Below are positions 32,472-40,782 of a DNA stretch of 64,000 bases, in pieces (the stretch's first letter is position 1; every line of letters starts with the position of its first letter). The notes beneath the pieces were generated by a model that saw nothing but the letters and a program-made list of their open reading frames with translations, was not told the DNA's origin and searched no databases. Origin of the DNA: CAZYJR01 sp964647905 (GTDB taxonomy: Bacteria > Desulfobacterota > DSM-4660 > Desulfatiglandales > HGW-15); the NCBI GenBank assembly GCA_964647905.1, contig CAZYJR010000005.1:1-64000 (forward strand). Direction: 5' to 3'. The translations under genes were made by a program, and so were the position numbers.

Positions 32472-35342
32472 CTATTTCTCAGTGGAGAACCAGACCCCGT
32501 CCCAATCAGGCGGCGGCGGATCCGAGATAAAGTGCAGGCAGCGCTCCAAGTAGACCTGTGACGGCGGATCGTTCTGTGCCGCGCGGGAAAAAAGCTCCAA
32601 GGCCTCCTGGAAGCGCCGGCACTGGTAGCATTCAAGTCCCCGGCTGAAGAGCTCCACCTCGGGGGGCACGCGGCAATCCCTCTCGCCCAGGACTTGGAAT
32701 ATGGAAATGGGCCTCGAGCGCCCCTTGACCACCACACGATCGATCAGGCGGGTATGGAAGCGGTTTTTTATCTCCTCTTTGGTGGATTCGCTTATCAGCA
32801 TATCCGTGCCGTAGTGTTTGTTCGCGCTCTCCAGGCGCGAGGAGATGTTCACTCCGTCTCCTATCACGGTGAAATCCATTCGTTTTTCAGACCCTACATT
32901 TCCGGAGACCACCTCGCCGGTACAGACCCCTATCCCCATATCCACCGGCGGGTATCCTTCGTCTTTCTTCCTTTGGTTGAAGTCGTCCAGGGCACGTCGC
33001 ATCTCCAGGGCGGAACCCACCGCCCGTTCCGCGTCATCGGCCTGGGAATAAGGCACGCCGAAGACCGCCATGATGGCGTCTCCTATGTACTTGTCCAGGA
33101 CGCCGCCGTGCTCGAATATCACATCCACCATGGTGCTGAAATAGTCATTGAGAAACGCCACGGTCTCCTCGGCGCTCATCCTCTCTGCAAGCCCGGTGAA
33201 GCCGCGTATGTCCGCAAAGAGGACAGTGGCCTTCCTTCGCACTCCCCCCAGGCCCAACGGCTCCGAGTCCTCCAGCAGGCGCTCCACAATGTCCTTTGCC
33301 ATGTATCTGCTGAGGGTGCTTTTCATGCGCTTTTCGCGGCTTATGTCCTCGAAGACCAGTACCAGACCCTGGTATGTGCCGTCCCGGTCCACGAGCGGGG
33401 TGAAGTTCAGATTTAGGGATCCCCTGCGGCCTCCCGCCAGGGTTACCTCCACGTCCGGTTCCACCACCGCCCTCTTGGTCCTGTAGACATGCTCCACCTG
33501 ATGGAGCAGGGGGCCTCCTCCATCACCCACCACCTGCCTGAAGTCCCGGCCGGCCAGGTCTCCGCCGTCCCCGCCGAAGAGCTCCCGTGCGGCCCGGTTT
33601 GCGGTGACCACTTGATAGGCCTGGTCCAGGGTGACTATGCCGTTGCTTATACTCTCATGAATGCTGTCCAGGTAATTGCGCATCCGGCGGGTACGTTCGT
33701 ATAGCTGTGCGTTTTCCAGGACCACGGCTATTTGGGAGGATATCGCCTTGAGGTAGTCTTCGTCCTCCTCTTCGAACCGCCCGGAGCGCTTGTTGATCGC
33801 CTGAGTGACTCCGACTATCCGTCCTTCCTTGTCCATTACGGGGCATGAGAGGACGCTGCGGGTGCGATACCCGGTCCTGCGATCGTTCTCCGGGTCGAAC
33901 CTGGGATCGGCGTAGGCATCCGGCACGTTCAGGGTCTCTCCGGTCCTAACCACATGACCGGCCAGGCCCTTGGAGCTGGGAATCCTGATCTCCTTCATCC
34001 TCAAGCCCTGGGCCACCTTTGACCAGAGCTCACCCCGCTCCTTGTCCAGCAGAAACAGGGTGCTCCTGTCCGCATCCAGGATCTCGGAGATCTTCCCCAC
34101 TATTTTTTGGATCAGGGTATCCAGATCAAGGGTCTCGGCCAGGGAAGCGGCCACGTCCAGCAGTATGGCCATCTTTCCATGGTTTGCCAGAATCTTCCTG
34201 TAGAGTTGAAAGTTCTCGACCGCAATGGCGGTCTGGTATGTAAAGGCCTTGAAAATCGCCTCATCGTCCTGCTCAAAGGGCCCTCCCCTCTTGTTGATCA
34301 CCTGGACTACACCGATTATTTCGCCCTGGAGGTCCTTGACCGGACCGGCCAGGACCGAACGGGTACGATATCCCGTCCTGCGGTCCACCTCAGGGTTGAA
34401 GCGTTCGTCTTGATAAGCATCCGGGATGTTCACCTCCTCGTCGTGCAACGCCGCCCACCCTGCGACCCCCCGTCCGACCGGGAAGCGGATCTCCCTCTTT
34501 TCCTCCCCCTGGGCCACCTTTGACCAGAGCTCCCCTGCCGACCGATCCAATAGGAACAATGACGCCCTCTCCGCGTTCATCACCCGGCTTGCCATGCGGA
34601 CCACCCGATCAATCAGGCCGTCTATGCCGGATCTAAGGGAGAGTATCTCCGAGAGATCGAGAAAACTGCGCAGGTTTTCCAGGGACCGCTCAACCGCGTG
34701 GGTCCTTTGAACGGTATCCTGGAAGCGGAGGTTGCTGCGGCGTAGACGTGCGGTCACAAGGGCCAGGAAATTGCGCGCCAGGGCGGGGATGGCCTCGAAG
34801 GCGGTATCCAGTCGCCGGTATGGGAATCCGAGCAGCTCGCAGCGTTCCACGGCCCTCACCGAGGCGGACCTCACCCCGTCCGAGAAGTAGCCCATTTCGC
34901 CTATGCACTCGCGCGGCCCCACTTCTTGGAGGACTATCTCCTCGCCCGACTCCCCATGCCGGAAAACGGTTGCAGAACCCTCAACAAGAACGAAAAAGGC
35001 GTCACTCGCGGCCTCCTGCAAGATGAAGGTATTGCCGGGAGGCACGGTCTCCTCATGGACCAGCCGGGTCAATCTCTCAAGCTCATCATGCCGGAGACCG
35101 TTAAACAGAGGAATCCTGGAGAGTCTCTCCAGTCGCTGTCGCTGGAGCCCGGTCTCAAAGGCCCCGGGTTCCACTAGGCCCGCCTCCACCATGACGTCGC
35201 CCAGACGCCTCTCGAGACCTTCCTCTCTCAGGCGCCGCTGGAGCTCCAGGCCTTTTTCCACTGTCTCACGACCGCAGGGAAGATAGCTCCCAATCCTGGG
35301 GGATAGCCCCTTTTCGCCTCCTATGGAGTGGTCTCCTGTCAT
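32472..35342 (-). CDS. Class III adenylate cyclase with cNMP-binding, tandem GAF and PAS domains
   Basis: A 956-aa signalling protein. In order: a short MshEN-like helix pair (about 25-72), a cNMP-binding/Crp-type domain (75-190), GAF1 (235-375), GAF2 (400-548), PAS (555-675), class III cyclase (700-880) and a helical tail. Both GAFs carry the NKxnFx3DE cyclic-nucleotide signature (NKRGGPFEQDDE and NKRSGRFEEEDE). The cyclase has metal Asp residues in LFADIRGFT and KYIGDAIMAVFG, and MDFTVIGDGVNISSRLE, consistent with ATP as substrate. No transmembrane helix. Three potential cyclic-nucleotide sites suggest strong feedback by its own product, as in cyanobacterial CyaB proteins. Confidence 0.9.
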   Translation of the reverse strand: MTGDHSIGGEKGLSPRIGSYLPCGRETVEKGLELQRRLREEGLERRLGDVMVEAGLVEPGAFETGLQRQRLERLSRIPLFNGLRHDELERLTRLVHEETVPPGNTFILQEAASDAFFVLVEGSATVFRHGESGEEIVLQEVGPRECIGEMGYFSDGVRSASVRAVERCELLGFPYRRLDTAFEAIPALARNFLALVTARLRRSNLRFQDTVQRTHAVERSLENLRSFLDLSEILSLRSGIDGLIDRVVRMASRVMNAERASLFLLDRSAGELWSKVAQGEEKREIRFPVGRGVAGWAALHDEEVNIPDAYQDERFNPEVDRRTGYRTRSVLAGPVKDLQGEIIGVVQVINKRGGPFEQDDEAIFKAFTYQTAIAVENFQLYRKILANHGKMAILLDVAASLAETLDLDTLIQKIVGKISEILDADRSTLFLLDKERGELWSKVAQGLRMKEIRIPSSKGLAGHVVRTGETLNVPDAYADPRFDPENDRRTGYRTRSVLSCPVMDKEGRIVGVTQAINKRSGRFEEEDEDYLKAISSQIAVVLENAQLYERTRRMRNYLDSIHESISNGIVTLDQAYQVVTANRAARELFGGDGGDLAGRDFRQVVGDGGGPLLHQVEHVYRTKRAVVEPDVEVTLAGGRRGSLNLNFTPLVDRDGTYQGLVLVFEDISREKRMKSTLSRYMAKDIVERLLEDSEPLGLGGVRRKATVLFADIRGFTGLAERMSAEETVAFLNDYFSTMVDVIFEHGGVLDKYIGDAIMAVFGVPYSQADDAERAVGSALEMRRALDDFNQRKKDEGYPPVDMGIGVCTGEVVSGNVGSEKRMDFTVIGDGVNISSRLESANKHYGTDMLISESTKEEIKNRFHTRLIDRVVVKGRSRPISIFQVLGERDCRVPPEVELFSRGLECYQCRRFQEALELFSRAAQNDPPSQVYLERCLHFISDPPPPDWDGVWFSTEK

Positions 35343-35426
35343 GGATGCGGCTCCAAACCCGCCTTCAGGGAGTCCGGGGAAGGATTGACCCTATCCGACC
35401 CACCGTGTTGCCCTGGCACGGACAGC

Positions 35427-35456
35427 ATTATAAGCCCTGTTTGGGTCTTTACACAA
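35427..35456 (-). promoter_or_regulatory. Sigma-70-type promoter candidate for the cyclase gene
   Basis: Minus-strand TTGTGT, 18-nt spacer and a perfect TATAAT, 85 nt before the cyclase ATG. The -35 match is partial. Confidence 0.55.
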
Positions 35457-35647
35457 CCGCATTTCCCTTCCAGATGTGGCTGCCGGGCCAAAGTGGCATT
35501 GCAGGGTAAGGGCCCTTTATCCGGTCTTTTCTCTCGCAAGTCGTCCTAAATGGAACATGCGGGCGATGCACCCGCCATCCAGAGTGCGCCGGACTTCATA
35601 CCCGCTCGGGCCTTGCAGACGAGGGTTTCATGATCCTCATGCCGGGC

Positions 35648-35663
35648 TGGCACATTTCATGCT
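35648..35663 (+). promoter_or_regulatory. Sigma-54 (-24/-12) promoter candidate
   Basis: TGGCACATTTCATGCT matches the TGGCACG-N4-TTGCW consensus with the invariant GG and GC exactly 10 nt apart. It lies about 85 nt before the start of the GAF kinase frame, which would make the kinase/receiver pair depend on an enhancer-binding activator. Confidence 0.6.
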
Positions 35664-35747
35664 GAGAATCCGGCAGTCAGTAGCCCCTCGCAGTGGGGAC
35701 TCGAGTGGATTTCGTCCCAACCTCGCAAGCGACACAGCCGGAAGGAA

Positions 35748-36026
35748 ATGAACGAGAAGGACCACTTTACCGGCCGGGAGACCCAGGTAGCCATCAACTC
35801 CCTAATGCATCTGGCCATGGGAAACCTCTCCCTTGACCGGATCCTGGGCCAGGCCCTGGACCTGATACTGGGTCTGGAGTGGCTGAATTTTGCCTGCTGC
35901 GGAGCTGTCTACCTTCTGGGAGAAGACCGGAATACCCTGGAGCTCCGCGCCTAGCGAGGGCTTCCTCCGGATCGACTGGAGGAATGACGCCGTATACCGC
36001 TCCAGGGATCGCTCTGTGGGCTCGCC
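35748..36026 (+). pseudogene. First GAF domain of the kinase, interrupted by in-frame TAG and TGA
   Basis: The frame opens with MNEKDHFTGRETQVAINSLM and encodes a recognisable GAF start (LDRILGQALDLILGLEWLNF). A TAG stands at 35952-35954 and a TGA at 35985-35987. The same frame then continues with RIPLQGSLCGLA and runs unbroken into the kinase at 36027. Between the stops lies RGLPPDRLEE, as expected for this GAF family. From memory, homologues have Gln or His at the TAG position and Cys at the TGA position. Either two point mutations destroyed this domain, or one or both codons are recoded; a tRNA-Sec gene lies 12 kb away. Confidence 0.75.
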
Positions 36027-37919
36027 ATGGCCGACAAATCGCCGAAGCTCGAGAGGTGCTCGGACGGGCCGGGCCGGTGCAAAGGAGATCACCCCCATGT
36101 CCACTGCTGTGTCCCCTTGGTGATCGAGGAACGGCCGGCGGGCGCCGTCTTTGTATGCATCCAGGACCGGCTCCCCTCATGGGAAGGAGAATTGAAGTTC
36201 CTGTCAGCAGTATCCGCGACCCTGGCGGCCATCATAAAGCAGAAGCGGATGGAGGAGGCGGTCAGAAACATGGCCGAAGGGGTCTCAGCCGCCACCGGGG
36301 AAGAGTTCTTCACGTCCCTGGTCCGTCACCTCGCCCGAGTACTGGCGGTGGACTACGCCTTCCTTGGCGAGCTCATCGGCAAGGATTCCGAGCGTGTCAG
36401 GACCACAGCGGTATGGGGTAAGGGGGGCATCCTCGAGAACTTCGAGTATCACCTGGACGGCACCCCATGCGAGCAGGTGGCGGGCAAGACCATGTGCTGG
36501 TACCCCGAGGGGGTGCAGTCTTTGTTTCCCGAGGACGCCATGCTGGAGGAAATGGGAATAGAAGGCTATATAGGCGCCCCGCTTTTCGACTCGTCAGGGC
36601 GCCCGTTGGGACTCATTGTTGTTCTCCACGGCATGCCCCTGCCTGATACCGAATTCGCCAGGGCCCTGATGCGCATCTTCGCGGCCCGGGCCACTGCGGA
36701 GATCGAACGTAGCCGGGCCCTGAGCAATCTGGAGGAGAACCGGGCCCTGCTCCAGTCGGTGTTCGATGCCATTTCCGAGCCCCTGATAATGCTGGATCCC
36801 GAGGTGAGACCAGGGATCATGAACCTGGCAGCCAAGCGCTACTATCAGGTTGAGGATACAAAGGTTTTTCGGGGCGGCCCCTGCCACCGCATACTGGCGG
36901 GACGCCACTCACCCTGCGAAGGATGCGAGGTCATCCGGGCGGTGAGATCCGGCCTTCCCCGGTCTTTCGAGCGTGCGGGCTTCAAGGACCCTGACCGCCT
37001 GGAGCGTTTGACCATGTATCCCCTGGATGCGGGCGGATCGGGTCCGAGAGGCGCCCTTCTCCGTGTGGAAGACATTACCGAGGAGAAGCGCCTGGAGAGG
37101 CAATTGGTTCAAAACGAAAAGCTCGCGGCCCTGGGCCTCCTGGTCTCGGGAATCGCTCATGAGATAAACAACCCCAACAATTTCATAGGGTTCAACCTCC
37201 CCATTCTCCGCGACTACCTCCAGGAAATCCTCCCGCATGCCGACAGGCACGCCCGCCGACACCCCGGCCTCCAGGTCCAGGGGATGACCTATCAGGAGTT
37301 CCGCCAGGATCTTTTCAATCTCCTGGACAACATTGAACACGGTTCCCTGCGGATCAGCCAGACAGTCTCCAGGCTCAAGGAGTTCGCCAGGGCAAGGGAA
37401 AGCCGGGAACAGTCCTGGGTAAGACCCCGGGAGATAGTGGAAAGAGCGGTCACCCTCTGCAAGGGGGAGTTGGACAAGACCTCGGCCCGGGTCCTGGTGG
37501 AGGTCCCCTGGAATTTACCCCCTATCCTCGCAGACCCGGAGGCCCTGGAGCAGGTCCTGGTGAACCTCCTCATTAATGCCGGCCACGCAGCGGACAAGCC
37601 TGATCCACGTGTGACCGTGCGGGCCTTTGCCCAACATGAAGGCCGGGGAGGCCTGACCCTGGAGGTCAGGGACAATGGGTGCGGTATGGACAAGAACGCC
37701 TTGAAGAGGATCTTTACACCTTTCTTTACCACCAAGTCGGCGGGCAGGGGGACCGGGCTGGGGCTCTATGTATCCCGGAACCTGATCAATGCGATGGGAG
37801 GTGAGATCCATGTCGAGAGCGAGCAGGGAAAGGGGAGTTCGTTTCGCATAAGGCTCCCCTGGTCCGGAGTGGTGCCTCCCGAGAACGAGCAGGGGCCGCC
37901 AAGAGGGGGAGTGACATGA
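36027..37919 (+). CDS. GAF/PAS histidine kinase (intact portion)
   Basis: 630 codons from the first ATG after the internal stops, in the same frame as 35748. Content: the end of GAF1 (CSDGPGRCKGDHPHVHCCVP), a second GAF (about 85-245), a PAS-like domain with a Cys-rich segment GGPCHRILAGRHSPCEGCEV (280-350), an HisKA with His in VSGIAHEINNPNNFIGFN, and an HATPase with DNGCGMDK and GTGLGLYVS. No transmembrane helix. The ATG at 36027 has no good ribosome site, so either the whole frame from 35748 is translated by recoding or expression is lost. It overlaps the receiver gene by 4 nt (ATGA). Confidence 0.82.
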   Translation: MADKSPKLERCSDGPGRCKGDHPHVHCCVPLVIEERPAGAVFVCIQDRLPSWEGELKFLSAVSATLAAIIKQKRMEEAVRNMAEGVSAATGEEFFTSLVRHLARVLAVDYAFLGELIGKDSERVRTTAVWGKGGILENFEYHLDGTPCEQVAGKTMCWYPEGVQSLFPEDAMLEEMGIEGYIGAPLFDSSGRPLGLIVVLHGMPLPDTEFARALMRIFAARATAEIERSRALSNLEENRALLQSVFDAISEPLIMLDPEVRPGIMNLAAKRYYQVEDTKVFRGGPCHRILAGRHSPCEGCEVIRAVRSGLPRSFERAGFKDPDRLERLTMYPLDAGGSGPRGALLRVEDITEEKRLERQLVQNEKLAALGLLVSGIAHEINNPNNFIGFNLPILRDYLQEILPHADRHARRHPGLQVQGMTYQEFRQDLFNLLDNIEHGSLRISQTVSRLKEFARARESREQSWVRPREIVERAVTLCKGELDKTSARVLVEVPWNLPPILADPEALEQVLVNLLINAGHAADKPDPRVTVRAFAQHEGRGGLTLEVRDNGCGMDKNALKRIFTPFFTTKSAGRGTGLGLYVSRNLINAMGGEIHVESEQGKGSSFRIRLPWSGVVPPENEQGPPRGGVT

Positions 37920-38950
37920 AGATCCTGGTTGTGGACGACGAACAGACCTTATTGGACAGCATCCGCCGGGGCCTGAGGAGCCGGGGGTATGAGGTGGTAT
38001 GCTCCTCGGACGGGGGCCAGGCCTTGGGGCTCCTGGACAATGAAAAAGACATAGACCTCCTGATCACTGACTTTGCCATGCCCGGCATGACCGGGCTGGA
38101 TCTGCTCGCCCGGGTGAGGGAGGAGCACGGGGTCCTCCCGGTGATCATGATGACCGCTTACGGGGATAAACAGGTGGTGACCCAGGCCATAAAGGAGCGA
38201 TGTGACGCCTTCTTGGACAAACCTTTCACCTTGGAGCGGCTCTTGGCCGAGATCAAACGCCTGAGGGACCGGGTGGAAGAGAACAGGGCCGCCCGGACCA
38301 TTGCCGTCCTGGTCCCCGGCGTGCTTGAAAGGATGGACGAGCCGCTTCGTGCAATCAGCTCCCTGGCCCTGGAGGGGCTCTCTTCGGCTGAAAGCCCCGA
38401 TAAGCTGAAGTCTTGCTTGATCAAAATTATAGAACACTCTGATATAATAAAATCAATAAACAATGATATGGTGCACATTAGCCGCTCTTTGGAGCCCGGG
38501 ACCGAGGTCATTGATTTGGTTGAGATCCTGCTGTTCGCCCTGGCTTCGATCGGGGAAGCGGCCGGAACCCGGGGCGTAGAGGTGGTCAAGCTCCTCCCCG
38601 AGGGTCCGGTCAATGTGAGGGTTAATCGGGGCGGTCTGGAGCGTACGTTCAAGGAGTTGTTTGCGAACGCCTTGGAGGCCATGGAGGGAGCCTATATCAA
38701 GGAGCTCCGCGTGGAAGCGGCCGTGGACGCCTGCGCAGGCCATGCCGTGGTCTCGATAAGCGATACCGGCTGCGGGATCCTCGAGGAGGACCGGGCCTGG
38801 ATATTCTCCCCGGGTTTCACCAGGAAGGAGGGGGCGGCGGGTCTGGGCCTGGCGGTTGCCCGCCTTGTTTTGTCGAGGCACGGAGGTGACATCCGGGTGG
38901 AGAGCCGGCCGGGAGAGGGAAGCACGTTTCTTGTCAATCTCCCGGTGTGA
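37916..38950 (+). CDS. Receiver-HATPase hybrid lacking a phospho-acceptor histidine
   Basis: A 344-aa cytoplasmic protein. Residues 1-120 are a canonical receiver: VVDDEQT, Asp in LLITDFAMPGMTG, Thr in MMTAYGD, Lys in FLDKPFT. Residues 135-215 are helical like a dimerisation domain, but where HisKA proteins read HExxNPL this one reads ERMDEPLRAIS, with no His. A HATPase follows (SDTGCGI; GAAGLGLAVARLVLSRHGG). It may be an ATP-dependent effector or a catalytic-only partner of the kinase encoded just upstream. Bases 38412-38480 are unusually AT-rich. The 3' end overlaps the convergent ubiD gene by 17 nt. Confidence 0.8.
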   Translation: MKILVVDDEQTLLDSIRRGLRSRGYEVVCSSDGGQALGLLDNEKDIDLLITDFAMPGMTGLDLLARVREEHGVLPVIMMTAYGDKQVVTQAIKERCDAFLDKPFTLERLLAEIKRLRDRVEENRAARTIAVLVPGVLERMDEPLRAISSLALEGLSSAESPDKLKSCLIKIIEHSDIIKSINNDMVHISRSLEPGTEVIDLVEILLFALASIGEAAGTRGVEVVKLLPEGPVNVRVNRGGLERTFKELFANALEAMEGAYIKELRVEAAVDACAGHAVVSISDTGCGILEEDRAWIFSPGFTRKEGAAGLGLAVARLVLSRHGGDIRVESRPGEGSTFLVNLPV

Positions 38951-40736
38951 AGGAGAGCTCTTCGGGCCATTCCCTGAGGTGGCCGTCCCATGGGCCCTTG
39001 GTGCACGCGTCCACCAGGACACTCCTTCCCGAGACGCGTATGTCCCGGCCTGCATCCACGTTGCTGCAGGCCCGCCAGATCAGTCGGGGGTGATCCGAGA
39101 GATCCACCCCCGGATCGAATAGGATCAGGATGTTCAAGACTCGAGCGGCATCCAGTTCGAACAGCCTCTCCTCATAATATGAGGTGTTCCGGCCGGGGCC
39201 CCGCTCCACCCTGAGGAGCACCAGGCCGTTCCAGGCGTTGAGCGGCCCGTCCCAGGACTTGGCCTCCAGCACCCCGGGCACTCGGTCCCTTATAAGCTTC
39301 AAGGCCTCATCACGGGCCGGGGACGCCGTCCGCATCATTCCGTCAGGAAGGGTGTTCCTGGCCGGCTCTCCCGGCAGGCGCTTGGAGAGGTCCACGCCCA
39401 CCTTCCCTCCGAGCATTGGGGCCGGTGAGGCGTGCTCCAGTACGTCCAGCGGCCCTTCGGCCCGGATGAGATCGGTCTCCGGGTCCAGCCGCTCGAGCAT
39501 GAGGCTGATCAGGTGCCCGGGGTCCCTGAGTGGGGTGTCCGTATCCACCACTATTATGCCCTTTGCCAGGCTCATCTGACCATGGCCCCAAAGGCCGTGT
39601 ATCACCTTTTGGACCTGGCCCGGATAGGATTTTTCCACTGCAACCACCACCATGTTGTGAAACACGCCTTCGAAAGGCAGCCAGTGGTCCTTGACTTCCG
39701 GGAGAAGCGTCTGGAGCAGGGGCAGGAACAGGCGCTCGGTCACCAGACCCAGGTATGCGTCCTCCATGGGCGGGGGTCCCACCACCGTGGCGCAGTAGAG
39801 CGGCCTTCGCCTGTGTGTAACGGCGGTTACATGAAACACCGGGTAGTCCTCGGGCAGGGAGTAGTAGCCTGTATGATCCCCGAAAGGCCCCTCCCTGCAC
39901 AGCTCGCCAGGATCCACATATCCTTCCAGGACGAACTCTGCCTCGGCCGGGACTTCCAGGTCAATGGTCACGCACCTGGTCATGGGGACGTTGTGCCCCC
40001 TTATGAACCCTGCCAGAAGCAGCTCGTCCACGTTCCTGGGCAACGGGGCGGTGGCTGCATACGTAGTCGCCGGATCCGCCCCCAGGGCCACGGCGACGGG
40101 CATCCTGCGCCCGGCCCGGCGGTACTCCCGGAAAAAATGGGCCCCGTCCTTGTGCGGGTGCCAGTGCATCCCGGTGGTGGATCGATCAAAGACCTGCATC
40201 CGGTACATGCCCAGGTTCCTCTTCTCCGATACCAGGCTCTTGGTAAAGACCAGGGGAAGGGTTATGTAGGCCCCGCCGTCGCCGGGCCAGCAGTGGAGGA
40301 CCGGGAGCCTTTCGAGATCCACCGAGTCTCCCTTGAGTATCACTTCTTGGCATGGAGCGCGCCCGCGGTGCCGCCGAGGCAGGAACCCGGCCATGGATAC
40401 CATGGTGGGAATCAGCCTGCGGGCGTCCCTTAGGCTCCGGGGCGGGGAAAGATCCAGGAGTGAACGGAGCCTCGAGCCCAGGTCATCCGGGTGGTCCACG
40501 CCCAGGCCCATGGAAATGCGCTTGAGGCTCCCGAAGAGATTGGTGGCGGCCGGATAAGGGGATCCTTCCACTTGCTCGAAGTATAAGGCCCTGCCGCCGC
40601 CGGGGGCCTTGGATTCCCGGTCGGTCAAGCGGCTCATCTCCAGGTAGGGAGAGACCCTGCTCTTTATCCTCTTGAGCTCCCCCGCCCTCTCCAGGGCCTG
40701 CACGAACTCCGCTATGTTCCGGTACCAGGTCTTCAT
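38934..40736 (-). CDS. UbiD-family decarboxylase (menaquinone-type)
   Basis: A 600-aa prenyl-FMN-dependent decarboxylase. Family marks: GAHFFREYRRAGRRMPVAVALGADP, TIDLEVPAEAEFVLEGYVDPGE and EGPFGDHTGYYS with the catalytic Glu residues, and the VVDTDTPLRDP segment. The length exceeds the roughly 490 aa of E. coli UbiD and suits the long UbiD-like enzymes of menaquinone (futalosine) pathways, where a UbiD relative acts after a UbiA relative. Here it is 46 nt downstream of a UbiA domain in the same operon. A role in decarboxylating another aromatic acid is possible. Confidence 0.87.
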   Translation of the reverse strand: MKTWYRNIAEFVQALERAGELKRIKSRVSPYLEMSRLTDRESKAPGGGRALYFEQVEGSPYPAATNLFGSLKRISMGLGVDHPDDLGSRLRSLLDLSPPRSLRDARRLIPTMVSMAGFLPRRHRGRAPCQEVILKGDSVDLERLPVLHCWPGDGGAYITLPLVFTKSLVSEKRNLGMYRMQVFDRSTTGMHWHPHKDGAHFFREYRRAGRRMPVAVALGADPATTYAATAPLPRNVDELLLAGFIRGHNVPMTRCVTIDLEVPAEAEFVLEGYVDPGELCREGPFGDHTGYYSLPEDYPVFHVTAVTHRRRPLYCATVVGPPPMEDAYLGLVTERLFLPLLQTLLPEVKDHWLPFEGVFHNMVVVAVEKSYPGQVQKVIHGLWGHGQMSLAKGIIVVDTDTPLRDPGHLISLMLERLDPETDLIRAEGPLDVLEHASPAPMLGGKVGVDLSKRLPGEPARNTLPDGMMRTASPARDEALKLIRDRVPGVLEAKSWDGPLNAWNGLVLLRVERGPGRNTSYYEERLFELDAARVLNILILFDPGVDLSDHPRLIWRACSNVDAGRDIRVSGRSVLVDACTKGPWDGHLREWPEELSFTPGD

Positions 40737-40782
40737 TGAAACACCTCGCTATTTTCCGTCCAGAAATGGCCTTACCAAGGCC

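Larger units (their letters stand above)
35343..35747. other. 405-nt intergenic region between divergent signalling genes
   Basis: This gap separates the cyclase (minus) from the GAF kinase (plus). It holds a sigma-70-like promoter facing the cyclase and a sigma-54-like promoter facing the kinase, each listed separately. I see no tRNA, repeat or credible small gene in it; the short open frames lack ribosome sites. Confidence 0.6.

Noticed and set aside
39432..40433. A 333-codon plus-strand frame inside ubiD
   Set aside because: It is antisense to a full UbiD decarboxylase, rich in His/Gly/Pro and without homology or a start signal.
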